Notes: a model not told the origin generated them from the sequence alone. A DNA stretch of 64,000 bases from Pseudovibrio ascidiaceicola (GCF_900114245.1 NZ_FOSK01000017.1:40538-104537); one strand, 5' to 3'. Positions 26,888 through 36,583 are shown, counted from the stretch's first letter. Made by a program: numbers and translations.

Positions 26888-28240
26888 ATGAAGATTACAA
26901 AAGGATTGGATCTGCCGATCACCGGTGCTCCGAACCAAGAGATCCACAAGGGTCCAGAGGTTCGCCGTGTTGCAGTGAATGGCGGGGATTACAACGGGTT
27001 GAAGCCGCGTATGTTGGTTGCTGAAGGCGATCGCGTCGTAAAGGGTCAACCTCTTTTCAATGACAAACGCTCTCCTGAAATCAACTATGTTGCTCCGGGT
27101 GCTGGTGTCGTTGAAGCAGTCAATCGTGGTGCACGTCGCGTTCTGGAAACCATTGTCATCAAACTGGATGATGGTAACGAAGAACAGATCGCTTTCTCAA
27201 AGTTTGACAACAGCGCTTTGGCAACTCTGGACGCATCTGTCGTTCGTGAGCAGCTTGCCAAGTCTGGTCTTTGGACAAGCTTCCGTACCCGCCCATACTC
27301 CAAGGTTCCGGTTTTTGAAACGCAGCCGCGTTCCATTTTCGTAACTGCGATGGACACCAACCCGCTTGCTGCGGATGCTGGTGTTATCATCAATGCGAAT
27401 GCTGGCGCGTTTGAAGCAGGGCTTCAGATTGTCTCTAAACTAACCGATGGCCGCACATTCGTTTGCCACAGCCCGAAGGACAACCTTCCGGGTGCAAGCG
27501 TTGCTGGTGTGCAGATGGAAAGTTTTGAAGGTAAGCACCCAGCAGGTAATGCGGGTACTCACATTCACTTCCTCGACCCGGTTAATGAAAACAAGACAGT
27601 CTGGACCATCGGTTATCAGGATGTCATCGCAATCGGTAACCTGTTCCTGACAGGTGAACTGGATGTTTCCCGCGTTGTTTCTGTTGCAGGTCCGCTGGCT
27701 TCCAAGCCGCGCCTCGTAACAACTCGCATTGGTGCGGATCTGAATGATCTGCTGGCTGGTGAAACACTGCCGGGCATTCCTGCTCGTATCGTTTCCGGGT
27801 CCGTCCTTTCCGGCACTATTGCTGCCGACCAGTTTGCCTTCCTTGGCCGTTACCACACTCAGGTGACGCTGATGGAAGAAGACCACAAGCAAGACGTTGT
27901 TGGCTGGGTTCGCCCATTCATGACGAAGTGGTCTAACCTTAATGTGCATCCTTCCGGGTTCTTCCGCACCAAGCTGCAGTTCCCATTCGGTACCAACAAG
28001 AACGGTTCCATCCGCGCAATCGTTCCATTGGGTACTTATGAGAAGGTCATGCCGCTCGACGTTCTTCCAACTCAGCTGCTCCGCTCCTTGATGGTGCTGG
28101 ACACTGACATGGCGCAGAAACTTGGCGCTTTGGAGTTGGACGAAGAAGATTTGGCGCTATGCACCTTCATCTGCCATTCCAAGAATGAATACGGAGCTGC
28201 GCTGCGTGCAAATCTTGATAAAATCGAGAAAGAGGGCTAA
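26888..28240 (+). CDS. nqrA: Na+-translocating NADH:quinone reductase subunit A
   Basis: A 450-residue NqrA, the peripheral cytoplasmic subunit involved in quinone binding. The N-terminus MKITKGLDLPITG and the barrel-sandwich segment LVAEGDRVVKGQPLF are typical. It is the first gene of a six-gene operon with gaps of 12 bp or less. The start follows GGTAAGGG. This is Nqr, not Rnf: the NqrB/C covalent FMN motifs and NqrF architecture are present downstream. Confidence 0.97.
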   Translation: MKITKGLDLPITGAPNQEIHKGPEVRRVAVNGGDYNGLKPRMLVAEGDRVVKGQPLFNDKRSPEINYVAPGAGVVEAVNRGARRVLETIVIKLDDGNEEQIAFSKFDNSALATLDASVVREQLAKSGLWTSFRTRPYSKVPVFETQPRSIFVTAMDTNPLAADAGVIINANAGAFEAGLQIVSKLTDGRTFVCHSPKDNLPGASVAGVQMESFEGKHPAGNAGTHIHFLDPVNENKTVWTIGYQDVIAIGNLFLTGELDVSRVVSVAGPLASKPRLVTTRIGADLNDLLAGETLPGIPARIVSGSVLSGTIAADQFAFLGRYHTQVTLMEEDHKQDVVGWVRPFMTKWSNLNVHPSGFFRTKLQFPFGTNKNGSIRAIVPLGTYEKVMPLDVLPTQLLRSLMVLDTDMAQKLGALELDEEDLALCTFICHSKNEYGAALRANLDKIEKEG

Positions 28241-28243
28241 CCC

Positions 28244-29452
28244 GTGAGTTTGCGCGATAAGTTTGATCGTATTGCGCCGCTCTTTGAAAAGGGTGGCAAG
28301 TACGAGAAGTTTTACGCCGTCTATGAGATGGTGGATACCTTCATCTACACTCCAAAAACAGTGACTAGCGTTGCGCCGCACGCTCGTGACCACGCTGATC
28401 TGAAGCGTGTCATGACGTATGTTGTGCTGGCGACGATCCCTGCGATCCTGTTTGGCATGTACAACACTGGCCTGCAGACAAACTCTGCATTGGCCGCAAT
28501 GGGCATTACTGAGCCTGCTGGTTGGAGAGCGTTTATTCTCTCTCTGCTGGGTATTGGTTTTAACCCGGACAGCATCTTCGCCAACATGGCGCACGGTGCG
28601 CTGTACTTCTTGCCGATTTACATCGTAACGCTCGGTGTCGGCGGCATCTTCGAAGTGCTCTTTGCCATTGTGCGTGGGCACGAAGTGAACGAAGGCTTCT
28701 TTGTTTCCTCCATGCTCTACACGCTGATCCTTCCAGCTTCTACGCCGCTATGGCAGGTTGGTCTTGGTATCGCGTTTGGTGTGGTGATCGGTAAGGAAGT
28801 GTTTGGCGGTACAGGAAAAAACTTCCTGAACCCGGCGCTTGTTGGCCGTGCATTCCTCTACTTTGCTTATCCGGCAGCTATGTCTGGTGATGCAGTGTGG
28901 ACGCCAGTTGATGGCTTCTCCGGTGCGACTGCACTGGGTGTTGCTGCCTCTGACGGCATGCAGGGGCTGGCAGCAAACGGCATCACGTGGATGAGCTCTT
29001 TCGTCGGTACCATTCAGGGTTCCTTCGGTGAAACCTCCACGATTGCTATTGCTCTTGGCGGTGTGTTCCTGGTGACCACGGGTATCGCAAACTATCGTCT
29101 CATTCTTGGTTGTCTGGCGGGCATGATTGGTTTCAGCCTGTTGCTGAACCTGATTGGCTCTGAGACCAACCCGATGTTTGCAATGCCTTGGTATTGGCAC
29201 CTTGTCACTGGCGGCTTCATGTTTGGCCTCGTGTTCATGGTGACTGAGCCTGTGACTGCTGCGATGACAAATCCGGGCCGTTACATCTACGCTGCCCTGA
29301 TTGGCGTGATGTGCATTCTGATCCGTGTCATCAACCCGGCCTTCCCAGAAGGCATGATGTTGGCAATCCTGTTCGGCAATATCTTTTCTCCGCTGATCGA
29401 CTACTTCGTTGTGAAGGCGAACATCACACGGAGGATGAAGCGCCATGCCTAA
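28244..29452 (+). CDS. nqrB: Na+-NQR subunit B
   Basis: A 402-residue integral membrane subunit with about ten membrane helices. The motif SGATALG (in DGFSGATALGVA) holds the Thr that carries covalent FMN. The subunit also binds riboflavin and takes part in Na+ passage. The start is GTG, 3 bp after the nqrA stop. It overlaps nqrC by 8 bp. Confidence 0.97.
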   Translation: MSLRDKFDRIAPLFEKGGKYEKFYAVYEMVDTFIYTPKTVTSVAPHARDHADLKRVMTYVVLATIPAILFGMYNTGLQTNSALAAMGITEPAGWRAFILSLLGIGFNPDSIFANMAHGALYFLPIYIVTLGVGGIFEVLFAIVRGHEVNEGFFVSSMLYTLILPASTPLWQVGLGIAFGVVIGKEVFGGTGKNFLNPALVGRAFLYFAYPAAMSGDAVWTPVDGFSGATALGVAASDGMQGLAANGITWMSSFVGTIQGSFGETSTIAIALGGVFLVTTGIANYRLILGCLAGMIGFSLLLNLIGSETNPMFAMPWYWHLVTGGFMFGLVFMVTEPVTAAMTNPGRYIYAALIGVMCILIRVINPAFPEGMMLAILFGNIFSPLIDYFVVKANITRRMKRHA

Positions 29453-30266
29453 CGCTGAAAACACAACAGCTCCTACAGGCCTTTGGGCGCGCTTCAACGC
29501 GATGCCTCTGGACTCTGCTCCGCGTACGATTACCGTTGCTGTGGTTCTGTGTCTGATCTGTTCGATGATTGTTTCCGGTGCTGCGGTGCTGCTTAAGCCT
29601 CAGCAGGAAATCAACAAAACGCTAGATAAGAAAACCAACATCCTCAAGGTTGCTGGTCTTTATGAAGCTGGTGTCGACGTTGAAAAGGCATTTGGTGCCT
29701 TTGAACCGCGACTTGTTGATGTTGCAACTGGCAAGTTCTCTGATGCGGCCGACGCTGCGACCTATGACCAGCGCGCCGCTGCAAAAGATCCGGTTCTTTC
29801 CATTGCTTTGGATAATGATCCGGCATCCATCAAACGACAGGCTAAACTGGCTTCGGTTTATTTGCTGCGCGATGATGCAGGCAAGATTGAGCGTATCATT
29901 CTGCCAGTACATGGCTACGGTCTGTGGTCCACGCTTTATGGTTTCATCGCTCTGAATGCTGATGCAAATGAAGTTTACGGCCTGCGCTTTTACTCCCATG
30001 GCGAGACCCCTGGTCTTGGTGCGGAAGTAGACAATCCAAAATGGATGGCACAGTGGCCGGGCAAGCTGGTTTATGGCGATAACGGGTCCGTGGACATCGG
30101 TGTCGGCAAATCTGCTCCAGCGGGTATTGATGGCTCCAAACACCACATTGATGCGATTGCAGGTGCAACGTTGACATCCCGTGGTGTCGACAACCTCGTC
30201 AAATTCTGGATGGGCGAGCAGGGCTTCAAGACCTTCCTCGACAATCTGAAAAAAGGAGAGGCGTAA
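29445..30266 (+). CDS. nqrC: Na+-NQR subunit C
   Basis: A 273-residue subunit with one N-terminal membrane helix (about residues 27-46, [18 protein letters not shown]) and a large periplasmic FMN-binding domain. The flavinylation site is AGATLTSRG near residue 240 (usual form SGATxTS). It overlaps nqrB and abuts nqrD. The Ala before GAT replaces the Ser of the common motif; ApbE motifs tolerate this position. Confidence 0.96.
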   Translation: MPNAENTTAPTGLWARFNAMPLDSAPRTITVAVVLCLICSMIVSGAAVLLKPQQEINKTLDKKTNILKVAGLYEAGVDVEKAFGAFEPRLVDVATGKFSDAADAATYDQRAAAKDPVLSIALDNDPASIKRQAKLASVYLLRDDAGKIERIILPVHGYGLWSTLYGFIALNADANEVYGLRFYSHGETPGLGAEVDNPKWMAQWPGKLVYGDNGSVDIGVGKSAPAGIDGSKHHIDAIAGATLTSRGVDNLVKFWMGEQGFKTFLDNLKKGEA

Positions 30267-30922
30267 TGGCTGGCAAAGACTTGTCCATGCTCAAGGACCC
30301 GATGGTCGATAACAACCCGATCACGCTTCAGGTTCTTGGCATCTGTTCCGCGCTTGCGGTAACCTCTTCCTTGAAGGTTGCGCTGGTGATGGCGATTGCG
30401 GTGACGCTTGTGACAGCGTTCTCCAACTTCTTCATCTCTCTTTTGCGTAACCAGATCCCGTCTTCTATCCGCATTATTGTGCAGATGGTGATTATTGCGT
30501 CTCTCGTTATTCTGGTTGATCAGGTTCTGAAGGCGTATCTCTACGAGATTTCCAAGACACTCTCCGTGTTTGTTGGTTTGATCATCACCAACTGTATCGT
30601 GATGGGCCGTGCGGAAGCGTACGCGATGAAGAACCCACCAATCCCATCTTTCCTTGATGGTATCGGTAACGGTCTGGGCTACTCCCTGATCCTGCTGCTG
30701 GTTGGTGTTGTTCGTGAGCTGCTTGGCTCAGGTTCCCTGTTTGGTGTGCAGATCCTTGAGACCGTGAACAACGGTGGCTGGTATGTGCCAAACGGCCTGC
30801 TGCTGCTGCCTCCGTCCGCGTTCTTCGTGATTGGCCTGCTGATCTGGGGTTTCCGTACCTGGAAGCCTGCGCAGGTTGAGAAGCGCGACTATAAAATCAT
30901 GGAAACTGAGGGAGCTCACTGA
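30266..30922 (+). CDS. nqrD: Na+-NQR subunit D
   Basis: A 218-residue membrane subunit with six helices. C27 (LGICSAL) and the Cys in [12 protein letters not shown] are the conserved ligands for the intramembrane iron centre shared with NqrE. Its start ATG overlaps the nqrC stop by one base. Confidence 0.96.
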   Translation: MAGKDLSMLKDPMVDNNPITLQVLGICSALAVTSSLKVALVMAIAVTLVTAFSNFFISLLRNQIPSSIRIIVQMVIIASLVILVDQVLKAYLYEISKTLSVFVGLIITNCIVMGRAEAYAMKNPPIPSFLDGIGNGLGYSLILLLVGVVRELLGSGSLFGVQILETVNNGGWYVPNGLLLLPPSAFFVIGLLIWGFRTWKPAQVEKRDYKIMETEGAH

Positions 30923-30924
30923 TT

Positions 30925-31533
30925 ATGGAAGGGCTTCTTTCCCTCGCCGTCAAGGCGATCTTTATCGAGAACCTCGCGCTCTCCTTCTTCCTTGGAATGT
31001 GTACGTTCCTTGCGGTTTCCAAGAAGGTTGAGACTGCGCTGGGTCTGGGTATCTCCGTTGTTGTTGTGCAGGCGCTGACTGTGCCAATCAACAACGTGCT
31101 TTACACCACGCTGCTTAATGACAATGCGTTGGCATGGGCTGGGCTTGAAGGCACTGATCTGCGCTTTCTGGGCCTGATCTCCTACATCGGCGTTATCGCT
31201 GCTGTGGTGCAGATCCTCGAGATGTTCCTCGATCGCTATGTCCCTGCGCTTTACAATGCGCTGGGTATCTTCCTGCCGCTGATCACAGTGAACTGCGCGA
31301 TTATGGGTGGTTCTCTGTTCATGGTGGAGCGTGACTACAATCTGGGCGAAGCATCTGTTTATGGTGTGTCTTCCGGTATTGGTTGGGCGCTGGCGATTAC
31401 TGCAATGGCTGGTGTGCGTGAAAAGCTGAAATACTCTGATGTTCCTGATGGACTGCAGGGTCTTGGCATCACCTTCATCACTGCTGGTCTGATGGCTATG
31501 GGTTTCATGGCTTTCTCAGGCGTGAAGCTGTAA
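30925..31533 (+). CDS. nqrE: Na+-NQR subunit E
   Basis: A 202-residue six-helix membrane subunit paralogous to NqrD in inverted topology. It supplies the other iron-ligand cysteines (FLGMCTFLA and [10 protein letters not shown]). It starts 2 bp after nqrD. Confidence 0.96.
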   Translation: MEGLLSLAVKAIFIENLALSFFLGMCTFLAVSKKVETALGLGISVVVVQALTVPINNVLYTTLLNDNALAWAGLEGTDLRFLGLISYIGVIAAVVQILEMFLDRYVPALYNALGIFLPLITVNCAIMGGSLFMVERDYNLGEASVYGVSSGIGWALAITAMAGVREKLKYSDVPDGLQGLGITFITAGLMAMGFMAFSGVKL

Positions 31534-31545
31534 GGGGACGAGTAG

Positions 31546-32769
31546 ATGCAAGACTTTACCTGGGGCATTACGCTCTTCACTCTGATCGTGCTTGCACTGG
31601 TGATCGTCATTTTGATGGCACGCAGCAAGCTGGTTGCATCCGGTGATGTTCAGATCAGTATCAATGGTGAGAAGACGCTCTCCGTTCCTGCGGGTGGCAA
31701 GCTTCTCAACGTTCTGGCAGATCAGAAAATCTTCGTTCCTTCTGCCTGTGGTGGCGGTGGTACCTGTGCCCAGTGCCGCGTGAAAGTGCACGAGGGTGGC
31801 GGTTCTATTCTGGCAACTGAAGAAAGCCATATCACCAAGCGTGAAGCACGCTGTGGTGACCGTCTTTCCTGTCAGGTCGCTGTGAAGCAGGACATGAAGA
31901 TCGAAGTGCCTGAAGAAGTGTTCGGCGTGAAAAAGTGGGAGTGTACTGTTCGCTCCAACGAGAACGTCGCAACCTTCATTAAGGCGCTGGTTCTGGACCT
32001 GCCCGAAGGCGAAGACGTGAACTTCCGCGCTGGTGGTTATATTCAGATTGAAGCGCCTGCGCACAAGCTGAAATACACTGACTTTGACATCGAAGAGCAG
32101 TACCGCGAAGACTGGGATAAGTTCAATCTCTGGCAGTACGAGTCCATCGTGGACGAGCCAGTTGAACGTGCTTACTCCATGGCAAACTACCCGGACGAAA
32201 AAGGCATGATCATGCTGAATGTTCGTGTGGCGTCGCCGCCTCCTGGCACTCAGGGTATTCCTGCCGGTAAGATGTCCTCCTTCATCTTCAACCTGAAGCC
32301 AGGTGACAAGGTGACAATTTCCGGTCCGTTTGGTGAGTTCTTTGCTCGTGAAACCAACAAGGAAATGGTGTTCATCGGTGGTGGTGCTGGTATGGCGCCT
32401 ATGCGTTCGCACATCTTTGATCAGTTGAAACGTCTTGAGAACCGCGATCGTAAGATCACTTTCTGGTACGGTGCACGTTCCAAGAAAGAGATGTTCTTCG
32501 TTGAAGACTTCGACCAGCTGGCGAAAGAGTTCCCGAATTTCACATGGCATGTGGCGCTTTCTGATCCGCAGCCAGATGATGATTGGGATGGTTACACCGG
32601 GTTCATTCACAACGTGCTCTACAACGAGTACCTGAAGGACCACGCTGCGCCAGAAGACTGTGAGTACTACATGTGTGGCCCTCCAATCATGAACCAGTCC
32701 GTAATCAACATGTTGGTTGATATGGGCGTGGAACGTGAAGACATCATGCTGGACGACTTCGGCGGTTAA
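31546..32769 (+). CDS. nqrF: Na+-NQR subunit F (NADH dehydrogenase component)
   Basis: A 407-residue electron-entry subunit: N-terminal membrane anchor (about residues 6-24), [2Fe-2S] ferredoxin domain with [10 protein letters not shown] and the distal Cys in LSCQV, FAD-binding motif RAYSMANYP, and the NADH-binding segment [12 protein letters not shown] with CGPPIMN near the end. It passes electrons from NADH through FAD and the cluster to NqrD/E and on to NqrC. It is the last gene before a terminator. A long antisense frame here is a shadow. Confidence 0.97.
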   Translation: MQDFTWGITLFTLIVLALVIVILMARSKLVASGDVQISINGEKTLSVPAGGKLLNVLADQKIFVPSACGGGGTCAQCRVKVHEGGGSILATEESHITKREARCGDRLSCQVAVKQDMKIEVPEEVFGVKKWECTVRSNENVATFIKALVLDLPEGEDVNFRAGGYIQIEAPAHKLKYTDFDIEEQYREDWDKFNLWQYESIVDEPVERAYSMANYPDEKGMIMLNVRVASPPPGTQGIPAGKMSSFIFNLKPGDKVTISGPFGEFFARETNKEMVFIGGGAGMAPMRSHIFDQLKRLENRDRKITFWYGARSKKEMFFVEDFDQLAKEFPNFTWHVALSDPQPDDDWDGYTGFIHNVLYNEYLKDHAAPEDCEYYMCGPPIMNQSVINMLVDMGVEREDIMLDDFGG

Positions 32770-32797
32770 TCGCTGAGAGCATTGCAAGAAGTGAGAG

Positions 32798-32828
32798 ACC
32801 CGGTGTCGCGAGGCGCCGGGTTTTTTTA
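32798..32828 (+). terminator. Terminator of the nqr operon
   Basis: CCCGG and CCGGG arms with further pairing inside, followed by seven T. Confidence 0.85.
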
Positions 32829-32888
32829 TTGTCCTCAATTTGGTTTAGGTCATAATAAATGCAATTTATGATTGAGATGATTTGAGTA

Positions 32889-33335
32889 GTGGTAATGGGT
32901 AGTTCGCAGATTAGTTTATGGACTTACTTGCGTATGTTTGCAGTGGTTTATTTTCTCATCAGCGTGAACCTGATGATTCTTACGATAGTATGTTTTACGT
33001 TCTTTGATGTTGTGCTCCCATTGCAATACATTGGCTATGTTGCTCGGTTTTCAATTGGAATGAATGTTGGAAATTCGATATCCAAGAAGCATAAACAGCA
33101 TCTGAATAAACGTATTTTGCCCAAACTTGCCGCTTATTGCTGTTTGATTACCTTTATCATTGACGGTGTCTTGGTTTACTTTTCGCTTCCAAATCTTGAC
33201 CGCGTGCTTTTAACCCCAGTTCGGGCTGTTGGTTTATTATTATTGATACAAGCGCTAAGCTTCGGGCTCATTTGGCTGGGCTTCAGGCAGGGAGTACGAG
33301 GTGCTGAGAAGGCTGAAGTTAAGGTTCTAATGTGA
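32889..33335 (+). CDS. ABZJ_00895-like four-helix membrane protein
   Basis: A 148-residue protein with about four membrane segments (roughly residues 13-35, 40-58, 78-98 and 112-134). The layout resembles the uncharacterised ABZJ_00895-like group of small membrane proteins. The start is GTG 32889 or ATG 32895, both with weak ribosome sites. The next gene begins with a similar four-helix domain, so the two look like tandem paralogs. Function unknown. Confidence 0.6.
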   Translation: MVMGSSQISLWTYLRMFAVVYFLISVNLMILTIVCFTFFDVVLPLQYIGYVARFSIGMNVGNSISKKHKQHLNKRILPKLAAYCCLITFIIDGVLVYFSLPNLDRVLLTPVRAVGLLLLIQALSFGLIWLGFRQGVRGAEKAEVKVLM

Positions 33336-33402
33336 GCGCAATGGGAATGCGTAGGAAGTCGCTTGGAAGTTAGATAACCCCTCACGTTACATTGAGGTCT
33401 TG

Positions 33403-34191
33403 ATGTTAAATGTAAAAATTAATTATTTTCAATATGTTAGACGGTTTTCGATAACTTATGTTTTGATGCTTGCAATAATATTTGTCTACGGAATGATCAT
33501 TGCTCAAATCTTTGACGCACAAATTTCGTTTTGGCGTGCCGCTTGGACGATGGGCCCAGTTAGTAGTTTTCTACTTGGTTATAAAATCTATGAGAGGCAG
33601 AAAGTCAGGCTGAACATTGATTCAGTGTTGGGATTGGCTGTCTTGTGTTTTTTGAGCCTCTTATCAGTGCAAGCCATTCTTAGTTATGCAAGCATGTTCA
33701 ATTTACTTGGGCAGAGAGCTCCTCAAGGTCTCATCATTAAATTTGGTGCTAGTTGGGCTATTTCGCAATTTGGGTTGATTCTAGCTGGCTTGTGGTTTGG
33801 TGGCTGGGTTACTGAAAAATTCAAAGATGATAAGCAATTTGACTTCACAGCACTGGAGTCAAATCTTCTCTCACTCGAGCAACGATTGCTCGATCCGGCA
33901 GTGCGAGGTTCTCGTCATCTGCTCGACCAGTTGCTGCATGCAGACTTCATAGAGATTGGTGCAAGTGGCCGGACATATGATCGAGCGCAGGTGCTTGATG
34001 CGCTGCCGACTGAGGCAGCGGATTATCCGGTCAGAACAATTGAGAATTTTCGGCTGCGTGAGTTGAGCGAGGGGCTCATTCAGGTGTTTTACAGCATTGC
34101 CGAGAATGCGACGCAGCGGACATCCATTTGGAAGCTTGAGGATGAGCAGTGGTCCATGATTTATCATCAAGGAACACGCAGAGCACCATAG
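33403..34191 (+). CDS. Four-helix membrane domain fused to NTF2-like (DUF4440) domain
   Basis: A 262-residue protein in two parts. Residues about 10-140 hold four membrane segments like the preceding gene. Residues about 152-262 form a soluble cytoplasmic domain with the DUF4440/SnoaL pattern: LESNLLSLEQRLLD start helix, LLHADFIEIGASGRTYDRAQVL, a strand series, and a terminal WSMIYHQGTRRAP. ATG 33403 follows GAGG; the TTG just before is less likely. NTF2-like domains often bind small ligands. A membrane-tethered form is unusual. Function unknown. Confidence 0.65.
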   Translation: MLNVKINYFQYVRRFSITYVLMLAIIFVYGMIIAQIFDAQISFWRAAWTMGPVSSFLLGYKIYERQKVRLNIDSVLGLAVLCFLSLLSVQAILSYASMFNLLGQRAPQGLIIKFGASWAISQFGLILAGLWFGGWVTEKFKDDKQFDFTALESNLLSLEQRLLDPAVRGSRHLLDQLLHADFIEIGASGRTYDRAQVLDALPTEAADYPVRTIENFRLRELSEGLIQVFYSIAENATQRTSIWKLEDEQWSMIYHQGTRRAP

Positions 34192-34396
34192 TGGGTGGCT
34201 AACCCTCAGAGTTCTCTAAAATCCGACTGTTTGTGTGCGCGTCGATTAAATACTTTGGCTCCTAATATGCGTGCTGGTGAATTTTTACTAGAGCCTTTTG
34301 TGGTGGTGACTATCTAGCTGAGGCTCTCAGTCTTGTTGCGTGTATCCCGTGGGAAACTGAACCGTCCAGCTTGGGATCCGCAGTAGAGGGTTGGGT

Positions 34397-34954
34397 ATGA
34401 CGCATAATACCGCTTTGCTCATCATTGCATGCCAGAACGACCATTTTCCCGGTGGGAAGTTTGAGCTGCCGAAACAGATGGAAGCTGCGACTAACATTGT
34501 GCAGTTACTCAAGGATGCCCGACAGCACCATGAGTTCGTCATTCATATCAAACATGTTTATGAAGACCCCAAGTCACCTTACATGGCCGAAGGATCTTTT
34601 GGTGCCGAGATCAATAAAATGGTCTGGCCGAGAGATGGCGAGCCGATTGTTACCAAATATAACTTCAATGCCCTAGAAGGGACGAACCTGCGGGAGTTGC
34701 TGACAGATCATAAGATAGATGATCTGGTGATCTGCGGTTCGATGACACAATACTGCATTGTTGAGACAGCGCGGGCGACTTTAGATCTCGGTTACCCGGT
34801 GACTGTTGTGTACGATGCCTGCGCAGCGAGTTGCATGGAGTTCCGTGGGCGTGAAGTGTCCGTGGATGATGTACAGGCCTCAATTATGGCTTCTCTCATC
34901 TTTTCCAATGCGGCTGTTGTTTCGACGGATGAGTTTTTGACCCAACCTCATTAA
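34397..34954 (+). CDS. Isochorismatase-family protein, copy A (catalytic Asp replaced)
   Basis: A 185-residue cysteine-hydrolase-fold protein, first of five related genes. Lys K87 (IVTKYNFN) and Cys C120 (GSMTQYC) are kept, but the catalytic Asp of the VDxQNDF motif is Ala (A11, IIACQNDHF). The codon GCA differs from GAY at two positions, so this is not a simple one-base change. It may be inactive, regulatory, or use another residue. ATG 34397 follows AGAGGG; the upstream TTG is rejected. It converges with the AraC-type regulator, only 4 bp apart at most. Confidence 0.85.
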   Translation: MTHNTALLIIACQNDHFPGGKFELPKQMEAATNIVQLLKDARQHHEFVIHIKHVYEDPKSPYMAEGSFGAEINKMVWPRDGEPIVTKYNFNALEGTNLRELLTDHKIDDLVICGSMTQYCIVETARATLDLGYPVTVVYDACAASCMEFRGREVSVDDVQASIMASLIFSNAAVVSTDEFLTQPH

Positions 34955-35886
34955 GCTGCAGTGCTTTGATATCCGAATTTTTGTCGGTACTGACCAGGGC
35001 TGAGGCCTGTGGTTTTGATGAACACGCGGCGGCAAGCTGTTGGGTCTTCGTAACCAACGTCCCATGCGATCTTGTTGAAGGACCGTTTGGTTTGCTCCAG
35101 CTGCTGGCGTGCTTCAGTTATGCGTAGTTGCTGTAAATAGGTGTTTGGCGTGTGCCCTGTCGCGACTTCAAACCGTCTTTGGAAGGTTCGTCCTGTCAGT
35201 CCGGCTTTTTCTGCCATTTCGGGTACTGTCAATTTTTTCTTATAGGTGGTCTGAAGCCAATGTTGGGCTTTGAGAATAGCCTGATCACCGTGGGAGAAAT
35301 TGGGGTAGAAACGACTATAGTTCTTCTGTTCTCGCCCAGCCGGGTCAATGAGAAACCTGCGAGAGACTTCGAGCATGGTTGTGTGATCGATGAAGTGATC
35401 GATCAACCTGAGACCCAGATCAGTCCATGCCATGATACCGCCTGCGGTGATGACATCGCCTTCGTCGACGATCATTTTGTCAGTATTGAGCTGTACCAAA
35501 GGGTATTTCTTTGCAAAATCCTCGGTGATTGCCCAATGGGTTGTCGCAGGTCTGTTATCGAGAATACCCGTTTCGGCGAGTAGCATTGCACCGACGCAGA
35601 TTGAGCAGAGAATGGCTCCATGCTCATGCTGGTGTTTGAGCCATTGGATGAGTGCTGGTGAGACGGTTGGGTGATCATCAACCAGACTGGGAGGCAGGAT
35701 TATCGCCGAGAAACTGGTGGTTCCGACTGAGCTGATCTGATCTTCGTGAAGAACGGTTGCCTCAATGCTGCTGGCATTGCTTTTGCTGGCAGCGTTGAAC
35801 ATATCGATCAGCCCATAAACCGCTGAGAGTTGCGCGCCGGTGTAGGACAGGATGCCGATAGGATGATGTGTCTCTGATCTAGTCAT
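34951..35886 (-). CDS. AraC-family regulator with GATase1/DJ-1-like N-terminal domain
   Basis: A 311-residue regulator of the FtrA/CdhR type. A DJ-1/PfpI-like domain (about residues 8-185, with the nucleophile-elbow-like CSICVGAMLLAETG) is followed by two AraC helix-turn-helix motifs (VPEMAEKAGLTGRTFQRRF and IAWDVGYEDPTACRRVF). ATG 35886 lies 6 nt after a perfect extended -10 element, so the mRNA is probably leaderless, which also fixes the start. It is divergent from hydrolase copy B across 100 bp and is the likely regulator of the hydrolase cluster. Confidence 0.88.
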   Translation of the reverse strand: MTRSETHHPIGILSYTGAQLSAVYGLIDMFNAASKSNASSIEATVLHEDQISSVGTTSFSAIILPPSLVDDHPTVSPALIQWLKHQHEHGAILCSICVGAMLLAETGILDNRPATTHWAITEDFAKKYPLVQLNTDKMIVDEGDVITAGGIMAWTDLGLRLIDHFIDHTTMLEVSRRFLIDPAGREQKNYSRFYPNFSHGDQAILKAQHWLQTTYKKKLTVPEMAEKAGLTGRTFQRRFEVATGHTPNTYLQQLRITEARQQLEQTKRSFNKIAWDVGYEDPTACRRVFIKTTGLSPGQYRQKFGYQSTAA

Positions 35887-35892
35887 GTGGCA

Positions 35893-35923
35893 ATTATAGC
35901 ATGTTTTATGTCGTATATGCCAA
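35893..35923 (-). promoter_or_regulatory. Extended -10 promoter of the AraC-type gene (leaderless start)
   Basis: On the minus strand TGCTATAAT (35901-35893) matches the extended -10 consensus exactly. A -35-like TTGGCA lies 19 nt upstream. Six nt separate the -10 hexamer from ATG 35886, which places the transcription start at or next to the A of the start codon. Confidence 0.6.
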
Positions 35924-35986
35924 TCGAGTTGATTGGAGGTGTTGATTAGGTTTGCTGCTGACAAGAGCAAATCTAAGGAGGCACAA

Positions 35987-36535
35987 ATGTCTAAATCCGC
36001 ACTGGTTATTGTTGACGTTCAGAACGACTATTTCCCTGGTGGCGCCTGGGAGCTGAATGGGCAGGTTGAAGCTGCTCAAAATGTAAAGCGCCTGTTGGAA
36101 GACAGCCGCAGCAAGAAAACACCGGTCATTCACATTCAGCATGTGGTTGAAGCAGGCAATGCGCCGTTCTTCAATGCAGGCACTGAAGGTGTTAAAATTC
36201 ATGATGATGTGGTGCCACAGGATGGTGAGCCGCTCGTGACCAAGCAGTTTGCAAATAGCTTTCTGCAAACCAACCTGAAAGAATTGCTGGATGAGCAGGG
36301 CATTGAGCATCTGGTTGTTGTCGGCTCTATGTCTCACAACTGCATTGATGCAACAGTGCGCGGTGCTGTTGATCTGGGATATACAGCGACCATTATTGAA
36401 GATGCTTGTGCGACATTGGATATGGAACACAACGGCGAAACTATTCCTGCGAAGCACGTGCACGGTGCGTTCATGGCATCACTGGCTTTTGCATACGGCA
36501 AAGTTGTCAGCACAGACGAGTATCTGGCTGCTTAA
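35987..36535 (+). CDS. Isochorismatase-family cysteine hydrolase, copy B
   Basis: A 182-residue hydrolase with the complete Asp-Lys-Cys triad D10 (VDVQNDYF), K86 (LVTKQFAN) and C119 (GSMSHNC). Family members hydrolyse amides or vinyl ethers (for example nicotinamidase, carbamoylsarcosine amidase, isochorismatase). The nicotinamidase metal-site histidines are not evident, so nicotinamide is not favoured. AAGGAGG lies just before ATG 35987, the strongest ribosome site in the cluster. It is divergent from the AraC-type regulator. Confidence 0.9.
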   Translation: MSKSALVIVDVQNDYFPGGAWELNGQVEAAQNVKRLLEDSRSKKTPVIHIQHVVEAGNAPFFNAGTEGVKIHDDVVPQDGEPLVTKQFANSFLQTNLKELLDEQGIEHLVVVGSMSHNCIDATVRGAVDLGYTATIIEDACATLDMEHNGETIPAKHVHGAFMASLAFAYGKVVSTDEYLAA

Positions 36536-36554
36536 TGCAGGCTTTTGCTGCTTT

Positions 36555-36583
36555 CAGAAGCCGGCACTTGAGGCTGGCTTCTG
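36555..36583 (+). terminator. Hairpin after hydrolase copy B
   Basis: CAGAAGCC and GGCTTCTG pair perfectly, with inner GGC/GCT pairing. No strong T run, so it may be an attenuator rather than a full stop. Confidence 0.4.

Noticed and set aside
26888..32769. Rnf complex
   Set aside because: Gene order, NqrA, NqrB/C covalent FMN motifs and NqrM identify it as Nqr.
31516..32838. 440-residue frame antisense to nqrF
   Set aside because: Opposite a certain gene with no ribosome site or domain.
34397..34954. Nicotinamidase
   Set aside because: Metal-binding histidines typical of PncA are not evident and the catalytic Asp is missing.
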